From Boswellia sacra (taxonomy: Eukaryota > Streptophyta > Magnoliopsida > Sapindales > Burseraceae), in assembly GCA_013180625.2 (NCBI GenBank), contig SNVD02007455.1, forward strand, positions 62,001-126,000: DNA of 64,000 nt, in the 5' to 3' direction. Below, piece after piece: positions 11,373 through 22,921 of this stretch. The position numbers and the translations under genes were made by a program. The stretch's first letter is position 1. The number at the start of each line of letters is the position of its first letter. Under the pieces are notes generated by a model. It searched no databases, was not told the origin of the DNA, and saw nothing but the letters and a program-made list of their open reading frames with translations.

Positions 11373-12116
11373 GAATGAGAATAATTGCTTGACTTATTAT
11401 TATTGGATGTGTAACTATGTAATTGAGTAACTGTTGAATGCTTATAATTTAGTATAATGTTAGAATCTCTCCTATTAGGCTATATGCTCACCCCCTCCCT
11501 CCACAGGTACACAGAAAGATATTCATACTAGTGGTGTTCCAGAGCTTTTCTAGGGAGTCTGGAGTCTACATGCATGCGAGGATTTTTGGGAAATGTTTTA
11601 TCTCACCTAAGATGTGATAGGAAATTTTGTTATATAATGGATTCGTGTGATATATATAAATATATGAATGAAAAAAAAAGGGGTGAGATATTGATGATGT
11701 CTTTTTATTATTCTATTATTTTTCTTAATCAATCACCGTTACAATCTTTAAACGAGGGATGGTAGGGCGTGACATATAAAGCCGCCACTTCTCACAAATC
11801 TCTTCCGTTTTTAAAGCCCCCGGTAACTCTTGCAATCCATACAAAAACTGTATGCCCTCCGCACTCCTAAATCACCCGCTGGCAGCACATCTAGCTTGTG
11901 CAGCGAAAATATCATAAACATGTTCACAGACCAAGCTCCAATGCCTTTCACACTCGTCAGCCTTTTGAAAAGCATCTCATCATCAGACAAAACCCCACTT
12001 TCACGAAGCTGTTGAGCCGAGATTGACAAAATGGCGTCGGCAACAACCTTATTCTCACCGCCCAAGCAACATTTGATTTTTTTTTTTATTTGAAACAACC
12101 TAATTTGATTTTATTT

Positions 12117-12519
12117 TTTGTTTTAAAATTTCAGTATTTGTATAGGGAAGAAAATGACGAAATGGAGAGAGAAGGGAGATGACGAACAAGCAACATTTGG
12201 ATTTTTTTGGCCCTTTGATGACAATTTTTTTTCTTTGATGACATGATGGTATGTGCGAAATTTATTACTTTGGCTCCTTCGGGCTTCGGCTGAAAGCAAC
12301 TTCGTGGCGTGGTGGTTACTTCACAGATTTCTGTTTCAAAAAGTGCAAGACTTTTTCATATAAAACTTTATAAAATGAACAGTTTACCCCAAAACTTTGT
12401 AACGGTAATAGTAGTGAAATAACATCGGGGTTATAAGTGTCTATTTTTATAAAGTTGAGTTCATTGGTGAAATTACGCTATAATATAGGGTTATTTGTGA
12501 AATATTCCCTATTTATAAT
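12117..12519 (-). repeat. Pack-MULE right terminal inverted repeat
   Basis: Inverted partner of 9185-9560. Its inner end nearly reaches the captured gene fragment, so the inverted repeats enclose little else. Confidence 0.8.
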
Positions 12520-12528
12520 AAAACCTCC

Positions 12529-14419
12529 TTATAGCCTAATTAAATTGATAAAATCCTATTAATAATATAATGATCATGTTATTCATTGTAATTTCTCTCA
12601 TTCATTTTTATTTTTTTCTCCTTTAATAAATTTTGTCGACTCAATTTGTAAAAAATTGATTGTAAATATAATATTACTCATATCTTATAGATCTTAAGCA
12701 ATGAGAGGAGGCATATGACCGTCAAGTGTCTTATTTTGATTAATTAATTGCAGCATGAAAACACAAGCACTCCAATGTTGTGATTTTAGCTCGGTAAGAG
12801 ATTAGCTCAATATCTAGTTTTGTACATTGAAGCTCGCTTTCAATATCGAATTCAGACTTGGCTTTCGTTACATTGTTTTGCTTGTGATGCTTCAACGAAA
12901 TCCTTATTTAGTACAAACCATATAGATGCTACATACCAAGCTGCAGAGAACACCGAATTGGCTAAAGAAGTGTAACTGAGTCTTTTAATTTCATGATTTA
13001 CCATTCACATAATCCATAAAGGGAATGCAATATAATCGCAAATATAGTTTGCATAGCATAATTTGCATACCTGACAGTTGAATATACGTAATTGATATAG
13101 ATTACGAAAGTGTGATCCCCTAGACCCTAAAATTTCCTCATAGCACCAACCCCTAAAAGGCCAAATAAATGTTACATGTTTCTCTTATTTGCTTGCAATA
13201 TTTATAGTTCAATTTGGCTCGTGTCGGTGTAGCTATTTAGCTAGATGAGCTAGAAATTGAAAAAGATTACCACCAGTTAATTTGCTCTTAGTTATAGAAA
13301 CTTATACTATTTAAGGGTTGATCCTACTTATTATTTCACTGATTCACTTTTCTCTATATTGATTAGATGGAGATTACTGTCTTAGCCCTGTCCTATCATC
13401 TGTACGTTTCTCGAGCTACTGAATGCCTATTATTAGATTCAAAAAATGTGAAAGACTAACTCTTGTCTTAGAAAGGTATGTTTAAAAGAAAGTTCGTCAC
13501 AACCAGAAATTACAAAAAAGAAAAAGGAAAAGAAAAAAGTTTCATCTTTTCAGCTTGTTAATTTTACAGGCAATGAATTGGATTTGAGCTATTTGCTTGA
13601 TAAAGTGTGAAATAATAATAATAATAATAATCAAAGAATCACATGATATTGCTAAGAGAGGCCTATTCAAATCCACGAGAAAAAGTGAAAAAAAATCCTA
13701 CCGATTCCCATTTTGACTTTATATTTTTTTTTATAAGTAGTTCTAGATATATAACAAACTCAGACAATTAAAATCATGCAACCTAACATAATACATACTT
13801 ATTAAAGGGTTGATTTTTTTTTTATTTAAAGTTTGAATTTTATTAAATCTCAGACTTCAGACTTTTTTATGGCGATTATTTTTAGGATTGAACACCTTTT
13901 CTCACATAATTATATGTAAATAGAAAAATTTATATCTGAATGAAAAAATATATGAATTGATTATCTATTTTTATGTTGTAAAATACCCTTGATAATTTTA
14001 ATTAATTCCTATTTTGTAAATTCTTTACTATCTTTTCCGACTCCTCGACTTTGTTGCAAGATCAAATTGCAAATCAACTATTTCAAGTATCAAATTAATC
14101 TTTTGTTTTAATTATTCTATTGTTAAAATAAATTTTTGAATACTCATTTGCTATTTTTGATTACATAGTAATTACAAAATTTTTTCATATTATATGTGAG
14201 ACACTTTAACTAGCAATATAATTTTTTTTATGGCACTAAAGCATTCTAATTTTGATTTTGTTGTATTGATTATTCACATACGTTTATATAACATATATAA
14301 TGTATGCTACATATAATATTAAAGAATGGCATATATGTCAAATTATTAGTTTTTAGATATTTTTAATGATTAAAAACAAACAACTTAAGACTTGTGATCA
14401 AATCTTAAAAACTAAAAGA
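12529..14419. other. non-coding A/T-rich stretch
   Basis: No gene or element could be supported. There is a short (AAT)n run near 13612-13630. The rest is A/T-rich with many stops in all frames. Confidence 0.5.
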
Positions 14420-14629
14420 GTAATACTATTCTTACAAACTACTTATACAAACTCACTCATACAAACTGACGTGGTATAATGTGATTTGATAAATAAATGC
14501 AGTGATTTGATAAATATATATTAATAATAAATGATATTAATTAACATGGGTGATGTGACGATCATATAGGGATGCCACATCAGTTTGCATGTGTGAGTTT
14601 GTATAAGTAGTTTGTATGAGTAACATTAC
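14420..14629. mobile_element. MITE-like element, about 210 bp
   Basis: Left end GTAATACTATTCTTACAAAC and right end (reverse complement) GTAATGTTACTCATACAAAC form terminal inverted repeats of about 55 bases, including ACTTATACAAACTCAC. No clear TSD and no coding sequence, so the superfamily is undetermined. Confidence 0.7.
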
Positions 14630-14937
14630 ACAAAATAAAAACAAATATATTGTTTAAACATTTATATTCAAACATATTCAGATTTCAGTTAAATTCAGAC
14701 CCATATTTCAAACAAAAAGAGTTATCTCTTATGTGGTTCAAAATAAAAGAAAATTGAAGAATTTTAATAAAGAAAGTGAAATTCGCATAGTTAATGATTT
14801 TGTGTCAAGTCATGTAGTATGAGTTTGGTTGTTTAAATTGGTTATACGTTTAGAATTTTTTTTTAATATCTTAGCAGATATGGTGGCTGAATTGACATAA
14901 TTTATGTAATTCATATTTATTTATCGCGTAATTCTTC

Positions 14938-15088
14938 TCTTACAAACTGATATGACGTCACTTATTTATTCATATATCATGACACTTTATTAAATGAGTT
15001 GATTTTGTATATTTACCGTCTAGTTATCTTATGATAAATCAATTTATATGCAAAAGTTTGTATATAAAAGTTTGTAAGACTAACATTA
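14938..15088. mobile_element. second MITE-like element of the same family
   Basis: The ends GTAATTCTTCTCTTACAAAC and, in reverse complement, TAATGTTAGTCTTACAAAC resemble those of the element at 14420-14629. The interior differs and is shorter. Boundaries are approximate. Confidence 0.55.
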
Positions 15089-15380
15089 TTTTTATTTGTC
15101 ATATAAATTATTATTTCTCAAATAAACCAACCAATAAAATAAAATAAATTACATTATTTTGAGTATTATTATTTTAGTTGTTTTTATCCATGTCACATTT
15201 TTTGAGAATTAATAAATTCCTATAGTTTTAGAAGTAAGTAATTCAACATTAATAATAAACTTATATGACAGATTTCCCGATAACCTATGCCACATAATCT
15301 AATTAAATAAGTAATTATTACATTATCTATTATAATTTTTATTTTTTCTTATTAATTTGATCCATCAATGGGTTTCTAAA

Positions 15381-16794
15381 GAAAAAATTGAGAAAATAGA
15401 CACAATTAGGGACTCTAGTTGAAATTTGGACACATTCTGAAAAATTTTCATGCCATAGACACTTTCTTGACAAAAAGATCCAATTACCCTTATCTATTCA
15501 ATTTTTTCCTAGTGCCTTATTTCCCTCTCTTCAGACGAAAATTACCGAAACCCATCGACACCGCTCGAAACGCAAACTAACACGAGCATTGGTTGAGGAT
15601 AGAAGCATCAAGCAAGACGACGCAGAGAGAAGCACCCATTGACACGGAGGGTCCCTAATTGTGATTTATTTGGTTGTTATTCGTTAGATTTGATTTAGTT
15701 TTTAGAGAATTTGAATCCGAGATTTGAGTTTCCGACGGATTTGTGAACTTATTTAGGGATAAATCGAGTGTTATATGTGATTTTTGTGGTTTGATGCGCG
15801 TGAAAACCGATGAAACGAGTTCTGAATCCAGTGTTATATCACGCTGAAGAAGACACTCGACACTCGACACTCGACAACTACCTGTCGTGTCGTGTCGAGT
15901 TGTGTAATATCTAGTGTCGAGTGTTTGTCGAGTGTCAAGTGTTTGTCGAGTGGTGAAATGTCGAGTGTCGAGTGTTTGTCAAGTGGTGTAGTGTCGAGTG
16001 GTGCAGTTCCGAGTGGTGCAGTGCCGAGTGGTGAAGTGTCGAGTGTTGAGTGTTTGTCGAGTGGTGGTGTAGTGACGAGTGGTTGTGTAGTGTCGAGTGT
16101 TGAATACTTATCGAGTGTCGAGTGTCGAGTGGGGTAGTGTCGAGTAGTGTTGTGACAATACTCGACACAACACAACGCGACACTCGACACTGGATATTTC
16201 ACCACTCGACACTCGACACTCGACATTTCGTCACTCGACAAACACTCGACACTCGACATTTCACCACTCGACAAACACTCGACACTTGACATAACACGAC
16301 TCGACAGGTAGTTGTTGAGTGTCTTCTTCAGCGCGATATAACATTGGATTCAGAACTCGTTTCGTCGGTTTTCACACGCATCAAACCACAAAAATCACTT
16401 TATAACACTAGATTTATCCCTAAATAAGTTCATAAATCCGTCAGAAACTCAAATTCCGAATTCAAATTCCCTAAAAACTAAATCAAATAGCGAATAACAA
16501 TCAAATAAATCACAATTAGGGACCCTCAGTGTCGATGGGTGTTTCTTTCTGCGTAGTCTTGCTTGATGCTTCTATCCTCAGCGATGCTCGTGTTGATTTG
16601 TGTTTCGAGCGCTGTCGATGGGATAATTTTTGACTAAAGAGGGAAATAAAGGGAATAAGACTTTAGGAAAAAATTGAATACATAAGGGTAATTGAGTCTT
16701 TTTATCAAGAAAGTATCTATGACATGGAAATTTTTCAGGATGTGTCCAAATTTTAATTAGGGTCCCTAATTGTGTCTATTTTCTCAATTTTCTC
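15381..16794. mobile_element. foldback MULE-type element, 1,414 bp, perfect 9-bp TSD
   Basis: Flanked by GTTTCTAAA at 15372-15380 and 16795-16803. The left end (GAAAAAATTGAGAAAATAG) and right end (in reverse complement GAGAAAATTGAGAAAATAG) start arms that stay complementary almost to the centre near 16150. The whole element is therefore close to a palindrome. The 9-bp TSD and very long inverted repeats fit a non-autonomous Mutator-like element. No transposase or captured gene is recognised. The middle is a GTGTCGAG/CTCGACAC repeat. Confidence 0.9.
15850..16320. repeat. GTGTCGAG / CTCGACAC palindromic repeat block
   Basis: Left of about 16150 the copies read mainly GTGTCGAG, and to the right they read CTCGACAC. 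The core ACGACTCGACAGGTA lies at 16296-16310 and differs by one base from the core in the solo LTR and the small hAT. Reading frames across this block are repeat artefacts. Confidence 0.9.
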
Positions 16795-16803
16795 GTTTCT
16801 AAA

Positions 16804-18030
16804 CCATCAAATCATATGAGTTGAGAATTTTTTTTTTTAAGAAATTAACTTTGTATGAAATTAATATCGAATGAAATTAAAAATTTTCAATCACATGTGA
16901 GCCACATAACCTTCATTAATATTGAATGAAATTACATATATTTTATTATATAAATAAAAGATGGTATATGTATACATGAAACGACAAGAAAAGTCTTCAA
17001 TATTTAAAAAAAGGAAAAGATTATTGATATTATGAGGATGACAAATAAATTTGCGCTCATATTAGTTAATCAATATAATATAAATCAAAACATAACCTAG
17101 TTTAAAATGTATAATAAGGACGATGATAACGTAGTGTAGGGGCTATTCATAATTTGATGTATAATATAAGGCAATTTTTTAAAGATAGAACGAAGAGTAT
17201 GGGCAGGATTTGGGATGTTATAGGAAAGAGAACATTGAGAATACGTGAGAGCACGTGCTGGAAGACTAGGCGGTGGCGTCTCTCACTTTCTCTTTCTCGT
17301 GACGGGGGTCACGTGGGGATGGGAAACCTGGACCCCACAAAATGATACGATAAAACTCCACTTAGTGGGGGCATGTGCTTGCCTTTCCCAAGTGACCTGT
17401 CGTTTATGGGTCAATTTTATTTTTTGAAATCACATGCTGACGTGTCAGTCTCACGTGCTTGACTCCCCCCTTCTCTCTATTGGCTGGTCCTAACTACTGA
17501 AACGTGGCCCCATATCTTGTGGGCCAAGTGTCTGGTTCTACTGTGGCAGCCCAGATTCGTAAGTTCCTTCCTTTTCCTTTGTGGATTGATTTTTAATTTC
17601 GATTTTTGTTTTCAAATGGTTTCTGGAAGCACTTTTGACTGTTTCGAAAAACAACACCAACGAGGTCACCTGTGCTGCGGGGACACTTGGTGGTCCCGTT
17701 TGTCACTTTGATGACACATGATGCTGATGGTGATAAATTCTGCAACTTCCCAGAGTTTAGGTTCCTTTTGGATAGCTTTTGGGTTTGCGATGCCGGGTTT
17801 TAGGCTAAGTTTGGGCTTTTGTCAATTCAGCCAAGGCCCATCAAAGGAGGAATGCTTGAGATTGACCTATCTTATTCATGTCTCAACAGCCCATTGCAAG
17901 TAGCAGTAGGTCAAATACAATTAGCCGGAGATGAAAATATTTTCGAAATTTCATCATTATCGGTGCCACCACCAAGAATAGCGGGACATTCTAAGTTTTT
18001 TTATATTCTTCTCTAGAGGTCCGTATGTGG
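16804..18030. other. non-coding stretch, less A/T-rich, possible old promoter region
   Basis: No protein family recognised in any frame. It holds the ACGTG cluster described separately. A good plant splice-donor-like GATTCGTAAGTT lies near 17554, but no coding exon can be supported around it. Confidence 0.45.
17243..17506. promoter_or_regulatory. cluster of ACGTG / G-box cores
   Basis: Six ACGTG cores start at 17243, 17253, 17311, 17440, 17453 and 17502. Three of them are full CACGTG palindromes (17252, 17310, 17452). In plants such cores bind bZIP and bHLH factors (ABRE/G-box). No gene is recognised next to them, so activity is inferred only from the density. Confidence 0.45.
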
Positions 18031-18039
18031 CTACCATTA

Positions 18040-18393
18040 ACATTTTATGTCACGAACAACCTAACAGGTTGGAACAATAATTTTGACTCCGAGTTATTAG
18101 CCAAAGAAAAGCCCTCTAATGACTAATCACATGCTCCAATGTCAACTATGGACTCGATTTATTGTTCTTTGTGGAAAGAACAAAGACTTGTACTGATAGG
18201 AATTGTGTGTTTACAAGAAACAATGACAAGCCAATTTCTAAACTAATCCATGTACAAGTAAATATGATATACAAGGAAAGTAAATATTCTCTATAATGAT
18301 CATTTTATTGATTGATTGTAAGCCTAAACTGAAGGAGGATTAATCATAAATTAAAGGACAATCAATTTTATATATGTATATCCCGTTATACTC
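18040..18393 (-). repeat. probable 3' LTR of Copia-3
   Basis: Lies just beyond the RNase H end on the minus strand, beginning about TATAACGGGATATACATAT after a purine-poor CACATTGAG. It includes an AATAAAATG word that could serve as a poly(A) signal. No partner LTR survives, so the ends are uncertain. Confidence 0.45.
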
Positions 18394-18399
18394 AATGTG

Positions 18400-20020
18400 G
18401 TGATGTAGAAAGCTAACTTGAGTTTGGAAATCAACTCATAAAATCGCCTTGGAGGATGACTTTTTGTAAAGATCTCAGTTGGTTGATCAACAAAGGAGAC
18501 TAACATGAGTTGTACAATATCATAAGCAATATATTGTCATATGAAATGACAATCAAACTTTATATGCTTCGTACGCTAATAAAAAAAATCATTGTGGGCA
18601 ATTTGAATGGCACCACGATTGTCACAATGAAGTGAAGTAGCATGAGTATGAGTGATTCCCATAGCTTCAAGTAACCAACAAAGCAGAAAGCTCTTGGGTA
18701 GTATCAACAATAGCACGATATTTAGCCTCAGTACTAGATCTTGCTATAACAATTTGTTTCTTGCTTTACCAGGAAATAAGAGAGTCAACTAAGAAAAAAC
18801 AGAAGCATGTAGTCTATCGTCGATCAGTTGGATCACATTACAATCAACATCAGAATAGGCAGTCAACTGAGGCTTAGAATGAGTTCAAAAATGAAGTCTA
18901 ACAAAGTACCTTTGATATATCAAAGAATGTGAACGATTGCAAACTGTGTGGATCAAGGAGCCGATAGAAATTGGCCAACAAAATGGACAACATAGGCAAT
19001 ATTAGGTCTAGTAACATTAAGGTAAATACGATTGCCAATTAGTTGTCAATAAAGAGTTTCATCAAGCGGTGTGCCATCCCATGAATTGAGTTTACCATTA
19101 GGTTCTAAAGAAGTGGAAATCGTTTTGTTTTCACTCAATCTCATATGAGTAAGTAGTTTAGAGGCATATTTGGCTTGAGAGAGATAATACCCATCAGTAT
19201 TAGAAGTAAGTTCTAAACCAAAAAAATAGTTAAGATCACCGAGATCTTCATCTCAAAGTGTTGACTAAGAAAATGCTTAAGTTCTGAAATACCAGTAAAT
19301 CCATCCCTAGTAATAATCATGTTATCCACATAAAGAAAAAGAAGAATGCTTCCTTTTGTGGTCTTGCATACAAAAAGGTAGAATCATGAGGACTATAAGT
19401 AAAGCCAAATTTTGCAATAACCAAACTAAAATTGGTGAACCAAGCTTGTGGTGCTTGTTTGAGACCATATAGAGCATGAAGAAGCTTGCAGACTTTGTTT
19501 GGAGGATGCTGGTTTCCTTGAGGTGGTTGCATATATACTTTTTCAGCAAGATTGCCATTGAAGATCACATATTTAACATCCATTTGAAAAAGACTCTAAT
19601 GTTGAATAGCAGTGACTGCAAGAAGGCTTTGAATAGAGGTAAGTCGAGCAACTGGGGCAAATGTCTCCTCATAATCAATTCCATTACCTTGAGTGTACCC
19701 TTTCGCAACAAGACAAGCTTTATAACATTTAATAAAGCCATCAGATTTGATTTTGTAGACCCATTTGCTATTGATTATAGATTCATTAGAAGGAGAATCA
19801 ACCAAGTTCCAAGTATGAGTCTTTTTAAGAGCCTATAATTCGTTTGCCTTTGCTTTCTATTAATTAGGGTTAGCACTAGATGCACAATAAGATTGGAGTT
19901 TATACAAGGAAAGAATGGCAACGATAATCTCTAAGTAACTAGAATTTCTCTTACACGAGTGGAACGATGAAGGATAGGAGAAGATTCAGGTGGGCTAGGA
20001 GGAACATCGGATCCATCAGA
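18400..20020 (-). pseudogene. Copia-3 reverse transcriptase-RNase H pseudogene
   Basis: Minus-strand copia RT. From the right: [11 protein letters not shown] and [20 protein letters not shown], then [18 protein letters not shown] (about 19790-19600). A stop at about 19597 follows, then MDVKYVIFNGNL and LLHALYGLKQAPQAWF (about 19583-19420). The rest down to 18400 is RNase H-like but full of stops. The segment continues the gag-integrase half found at 39432-41791 and cannot encode an active enzyme. Confidence 0.85.
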
Positions 20021-20028
20021 CATAACTA

Positions 20029-20957
20029 GGGGTGTTCAAAAGTACCCAATCTGACCTAACTTGATTGGATTTTGTCAGGTTGATCAGGTTTTGACCGGGG
20101 TGGCTTTATGGAAAACCTGAAATCGGTTTAATTCAATCGGGTTTTAGGTGATCGGCTTTGTTGCCTTCAACCTGACAAGACCCGACAAGACCTGACCTAA
20201 TGAGGAGATTAAAAAAAAAAAATTTTGCCACACGTTTGTCATTCATTGGTTGTGTGCATGATATTATTATAGCCATTACCTTACTAAATCAGTCATATAA
20301 AAGTAAGATTTTCCCAAATTTCTAACCCTAATTACAAAGTGAATTTGGAAATTGGGAACCCTAAAAATCTACTTCTTCTTCAACTGTCTCTAGCTGCTGC
20401 CTCCAACTCCACTTCCAGCCAGGGCCGTCGCTCCTCCATGACTCTACCCATCGGTGCAGCATCATAATCTTCAGTTCCAACCACCTCCAGCCCAACTTCG
20501 ATAGCTCCTGGCGCTCATTCAAATGTCCATTTTCCTCCACGAGCTCAGCTGCTCACGGCCATCTCTACCAGCCTTCTCTTTTGTCATGGCCCCTTCCACC
20601 AGTCCTCCTCTGTTTGGTGCTCAATTGCTCACAGTTCCTTTTGTGTATGTTTGCCATGTCTTTATTTTTTTAAGGATTTGATTCATCAAATCAAATCATT
20701 TGCTATTCTCTTTTGTTACATGCATATGTTTATGAAATATTCTTCAAATTTGTAGCTATTCTTATCCTTCAAATCAAATCATGTTTGTCATGTGAAAAAT
20801 TTGTTACATGCTATTCTTATTCTTCAAATCAAGTAATTTTTTCAAGGTTCGTAGTTGAAATATTCGGATTTGTTACATGCATTTGTTATATAAATTTATA
20901 GCTCTATTTTGCCTTGAGTTACTCTACATTTGTTTATAAATTTGTGAATGCATTTGT
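20029..20957 (+). other. hAT-1 left arm
   Basis: Terminal repeat, then repeated words such as ACCTGACAAGACC (20150-20210). A C-rich stretch at about 20340-20640 looks like a transcribed leader, and T-rich sequence follows. No coding region is supported. Confidence 0.6.
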
Positions 20958-21100
20958 TGTCAGATATGTGCCTTAAGAGTGATGGATATTTTCTGTAAAT
21001 TTGTAGAAACATCATTAATAAATAAAGTTGTTATTATTTATTTTACCCAAATATGATTGTATCAATGACTAAAGGCTCCAGACCTTATCTATTAATAAAG

Positions 21101-21142
<42 letters not shown>

Positions 21143-22907
21143 TATATATGAGATATATATGAGACATAGAATTTTATCGTAGCTCAAAACTAGTTCATAA
21201 CCTATAAAAAATAGTTGGACACTTTATTTGGACAAGCTTGTTGTGTGGTTTGTCTTCAATGGAGAAATGGTGAGTCTCTAACAATTTTAAGTAGAGACTT
21301 CGGGACAAAGACTCTTGTGAATTATGAATGCATTGAACATTATCACGTAAAATTATATCATTTGGTGGAAATACTATGACCGAGTAAAAATTACTACAAT
21401 CGAGAACTAAAGGCATTCATACCTTAATCCTAAGTGGGTAGTGTACCTCTAGTATGCAGGCTATGGTCTTTGACTAGAATAAAAAGTTATATTTAAACAA
21501 AAGTCAATATTTTGGCTAGTTAGGATTATAAGATTTGTATATTAGTAGACACTATACCATGGATATGGAATTCATGACTTCTAAGAGATTGCAGAATACT
21601 ACCTTGATGGTTTTATAAGATTTTAAGTGATAGAATCTTGGTCAAGTGTTTAATGAAAAGTTATTCATTAAACTAAGATTTATTTAACAAAATCTGAAAT
21701 CACTTAAATGGCATAAAGCTGGTATTAAGGGATAAAGATGTAATTGGAGGAGAAAAATGGTAATTTATATCTAGCTCTAATTATTGGTATTCTACGAAGA
21801 GTATTTATGTAAACTTATTGCTCAATAGATATGGTTTAAATGAAATAATTTAATCAGATTAAATTATTAATTTTTTATAAAGAATATTTAATTCAAGAAT
21901 GCAGCTTTAGACTTATAGTGGTGTGGACCAAAGTTAATAAGTGGGGTCTACCACACTTATGAGATAGCAGGATACTGGGTCTAACTTATTAGAGCTTGTA
22001 ATTAAATATGTCCATCAAGGTCTCCTGAGTAACTGATTTAATCATTTGAACATTAGACTAAAATATGAGAAATAATTATTTAATTTAATTGAGAATAAAA
22101 TTTCATATATTAAATTAAATATATTAAATTGTAAATGGCCTTATTATTTAATTAAAAAAGTTTAAATAAATAACTAAGCTAATGGGCATGATATTTAATT
22201 AATAAAATTAATTTAATAAATAATTAGGCTAATGAGTCATTAGGCTTATTGGGCTTATTAATTAATTAAATATGATTTAATTAATTTAGAATTTAATTTG
22301 GAATTAAAGAGGCCTTCTAGTTATTTGAGTTGGACTCAAATATATAAAAGTCCAATTAGATTTATATTAGGTTTGCAGAAACTTAATTAAATTATATGAC
22401 CAATTAGATTTATATTATGTTTGTAGAAACCTAATTAAATTATGAGTCTAATTAGATTTATATAAGGATTAAAAGAATCCTAATAAAATACTAAGTCCAA
22501 GTGTTTACAATTTAACAAGAAAACAAGGGAAGTATATAACATACTAAGATTTCAATCAAAATCCTAAAAGATGAATAGGACGAAAAATGTGAAAAGTATC
22601 TTTGCATTGGAATTTGCACCAATCGCAGGCCTCATACCCTGAGCATAAACGTAGAAGCTTCTAAGGCAACATTGGGATCACGTTTGAGTTGTCTAGACCT
22701 CTCTTAACGTTGTTTCCTTTGTGTTATCAGGTAATTGTTTAGTCAAGTTATACTCTCACAAGTGTTGTTTAGATTGATATTTAGCCATACATGGGATCCA
22801 AAGTGGTCAGAAAGCACAAAAAATTTTGAAGCGTATATTTGCTAGATCCTTACCCAGAGCTATTTCCGCTACGTTTATCCGATCAAATCTAAGTCCGGGA
22901 TCATATA
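20958..22907 (+). repeat. Copia-2 5' LTR
   Basis: Begins TGTCAGATATG and ends GGATCATATA (the final CA has become TA), directly before the primer-binding site. It contains a (TA)n run at about 21104-21138 that is nearly absent from the 3' LTR. Confidence 0.9.
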
Positions 22908-22908
22908 A

Positions 22909-22921
22909 TTGGTATCAGAGC
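22909..22921 (+). promoter_or_regulatory. Copia-2 primer-binding site
   Basis: TTGGTATCAGAGC, the standard tRNA-iMet-type copia site, two bases after the LTR. Confidence 0.92.

Larger units (their letters stand above)
9643..11774 (+). mobile_element. gypsy-type solo LTR (2,132 bp), TSD TATAA
   Basis: Begins TGTGGAATCCCATAT and ends GGGCGTGACA. It is flanked by a perfect 5-bp duplication TATAA at 9638-9642 and 11775-11779. Removing it rejoins the glycosylase fragment in frame, which independently confirms both ends. A TATA-like GGATATTTAAGAG lies near 9787, followed by a purine-rich leader. No internal coding region remains, so this is a solo LTR left by LTR-LTR recombination. The gypsy call rests on the end sequence and length only. 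Confidence 0.85.
9581..12098 (-). pseudogene. captured fragment of a DNA-3-methyladenine-glycosylase-like gene (HhH-GPD), split by an LTR
   Basis: Minus-strand fragment in two pieces, about 12064-11775 and 9642-9581, separated by the solo LTR. The first piece reads SISAQQLRE, then [16 protein letters not shown] and MFMIFSLHK, then [12 protein letters not shown]. These are the helix-hairpin-helix region and the Asp-containing loop of AlkA-like base-excision glycosylases. A one-base loss just after the last motif shifts the frame, which continues as [13 protein letters not shown] and EEICEKWRLY. After the LTR and one TSD copy are set aside, the frame runs on at 9637 as RSVRSWYMWRLMEAKGTLP, as in plant family members. 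About 25-30 residues expected between QQLRE and GVLSDD are absent. It is a partial, frameshifted copy. The parent gene would act in nuclear DNA repair. Confidence 0.85.
9185..12519. mobile_element. Pack-MULE (Mutator-like) carrying a captured gene fragment
   Basis: Both ends read GGGAATATTT inward and are flanked by a 9-bp duplication, TATTTCTAA (9176-9184) and TATTTATAA (12520-12528), with one mismatch. Long terminal inverted repeats and a 9-bp TSD are the marks of Mutator-like elements. There is no transposase. The space between the repeats is a piece of a cellular DNA-glycosylase-like gene, which makes this a Pack-MULE. A 2.1-kb solo LTR was inserted later at 9643-11774. Without the LTR the element would be about 1.2 kb. 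Confidence 0.9.

Noticed and set aside
15834..16292. Ser/Cys/Val-rich and Thr/His/Asp-rich reading frames in the foldback element
   Set aside because: They are translations of the GTGTCGAG repeat in several frames and on both strands, with no start context or homology.
17154..18016. Overlapping short frames near the ACGTG cluster
   Set aside because: None shows a recognisable domain or continues across the plausible splice donor, so no gene is called.
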